DNA of 5,992 bases from Candidatus Dormiibacterota bacterium. GTDB taxonomy: Bacteria > Chloroflexota > Dormibacteria > UBA8260 > Bog-877. The translations under genes and the position numbers were made by a program. The notes below the pieces were generated by a model. That model saw only the letters and a program-made list of their open reading frames with translations. It had not been told where the DNA came from and did not search any database. The number at the start of each line of letters is the position of its first letter. Within the stretch, counting starts at the first letter, position 1. Positions 5,760-5,992 of the stretch are shown piece after piece. The stretch lies in assembly GCA_003164475.1 (NCBI GenBank), contig PLTL01000082.1, forward strand, positions 1 through 5,992, written 5' to 3'.

Positions 5760-5992
5760 CTAACCTCCCTCAGGCCGCGTGCGGCCCGGCGGGGAATCAC
5801 GGCGCCACCTCTCGTCTAGTGTCCCATCGTCGCGCACCGGGATAATCGGCTCCCTGATGCCTCCCCATCGGGAAGTCGCCTCCGCCACAGCCGCCACGAA
5901 CTCCCCAACTGAACCCGCGTGGATCAGGTAGGCCAGGCGGAGCGGCCGTAGGTCGACATTCACGAGGGCCGGGCCGAGGTCGTCATCGATCA
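5760..5992 (-). pseudogene. Fragment of an unrecognised gene entering from the right edge, probably truncated
   Basis: A minus-strand frame is open from the right edge to TAG at 5762-5760 (76 residues). GTG 5963-5961 could start it, but no ribosome site precedes it and the frame continues upstream with reasonable residues (DDDLGPALVNVDL), so the true start probably lies outside. The part LRPLRLAYLIHAGSVGEFVA, then WGG (at 5869-5861) and EPIIPV, looks like a folded alpha/beta start. After DERW the sequence turns into a Pro/Arg/Gly-rich tail and stops, so the product appears cut short. A neighbouring frame stays open to 5660 and the same frame is open again from 5759 to 5568, which would fit decay by frameshift or stop mutation. 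I cannot name the family. It is convergent with the restriction gene. Confidence 0.45.
5773..5786. repeat. Short perfect hairpin
   Basis: GGCCGC and GCGGCC around GT, 14 bases in all. It lies in the low-complexity tail of the minus-strand fragment. With a two-base gap it cannot form a normal RNA loop without opening a pair, and no T-run follows, so a terminator role is doubtful. Confidence 0.4.

Overview
The window comes from a GC-rich bacterial chromosome, or an element living in one. Coding frames strongly prefer G or C in the third position. One gene has a TATAAT box six bases ahead of its ATG, the spacing of a leaderless transcript. Such transcripts are common in Actinomycetota, Deinococcota and Chloroflexota, but no gene here fixes the phylum. 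The gene mix (a toxin-like protein, an excisionase-type DNA-binding protein, a restriction-modification enzyme and a broken gene) reads as an accessory or defence region.

Left part (1-1111): a partial minus-strand gene that looks like a RelE/ParE-family toxin runs off the left edge. It is divergent from a plus-strand operon. The first operon gene encodes a 136-residue protein with a coiled-coil start and an excisionase-type helix-turn-helix. The second encodes a 107-residue protein of unknown function and overlaps the first by ATGA. Next comes a well-placed ribosome site and start codon whose frame ends after 12 codons. A 20-bp inverted repeat lies between the divergent genes, over the -35 regions of both candidate promoters, and is the likely operator. 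The set could be a divergently arranged toxin-antitoxin module.

Middle (1112-1975): about 860 bases with no convincing gene, but with a run of inverted repeats (stems of 6 to 12 bp between about 1220 and 1783). Some stems contain G-U pairs that work only for a plus-strand RNA. This is either a large structured RNA or leader, or hairpin-rich DNA.

Right-centre (1976-5587): one very large gene for a single-chain Type IIG-like restriction-modification enzyme. It has an N-terminal PD-(D/E)XK nuclease, a helical linker, an N6-adenine methyltransferase with GQYYTP, DIATGSGGF and NPPY motifs, and a TaqI-like target-recognition region followed by an extra C-terminal part. Such enzymes need no separate specificity subunit, and no partner gene is seen.

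Right end (5588-5992): two strong hairpins follow the restriction gene. The first contains its stop codon and may end transcription from both sides. Beyond them, on the minus strand, is a partial, probably truncated gene entering from the right edge and convergent with the restriction gene. The short third frame on the left, the intergenic hairpin region and the truncated gene on the right suggest that the restriction gene sits between rearranged flanks.
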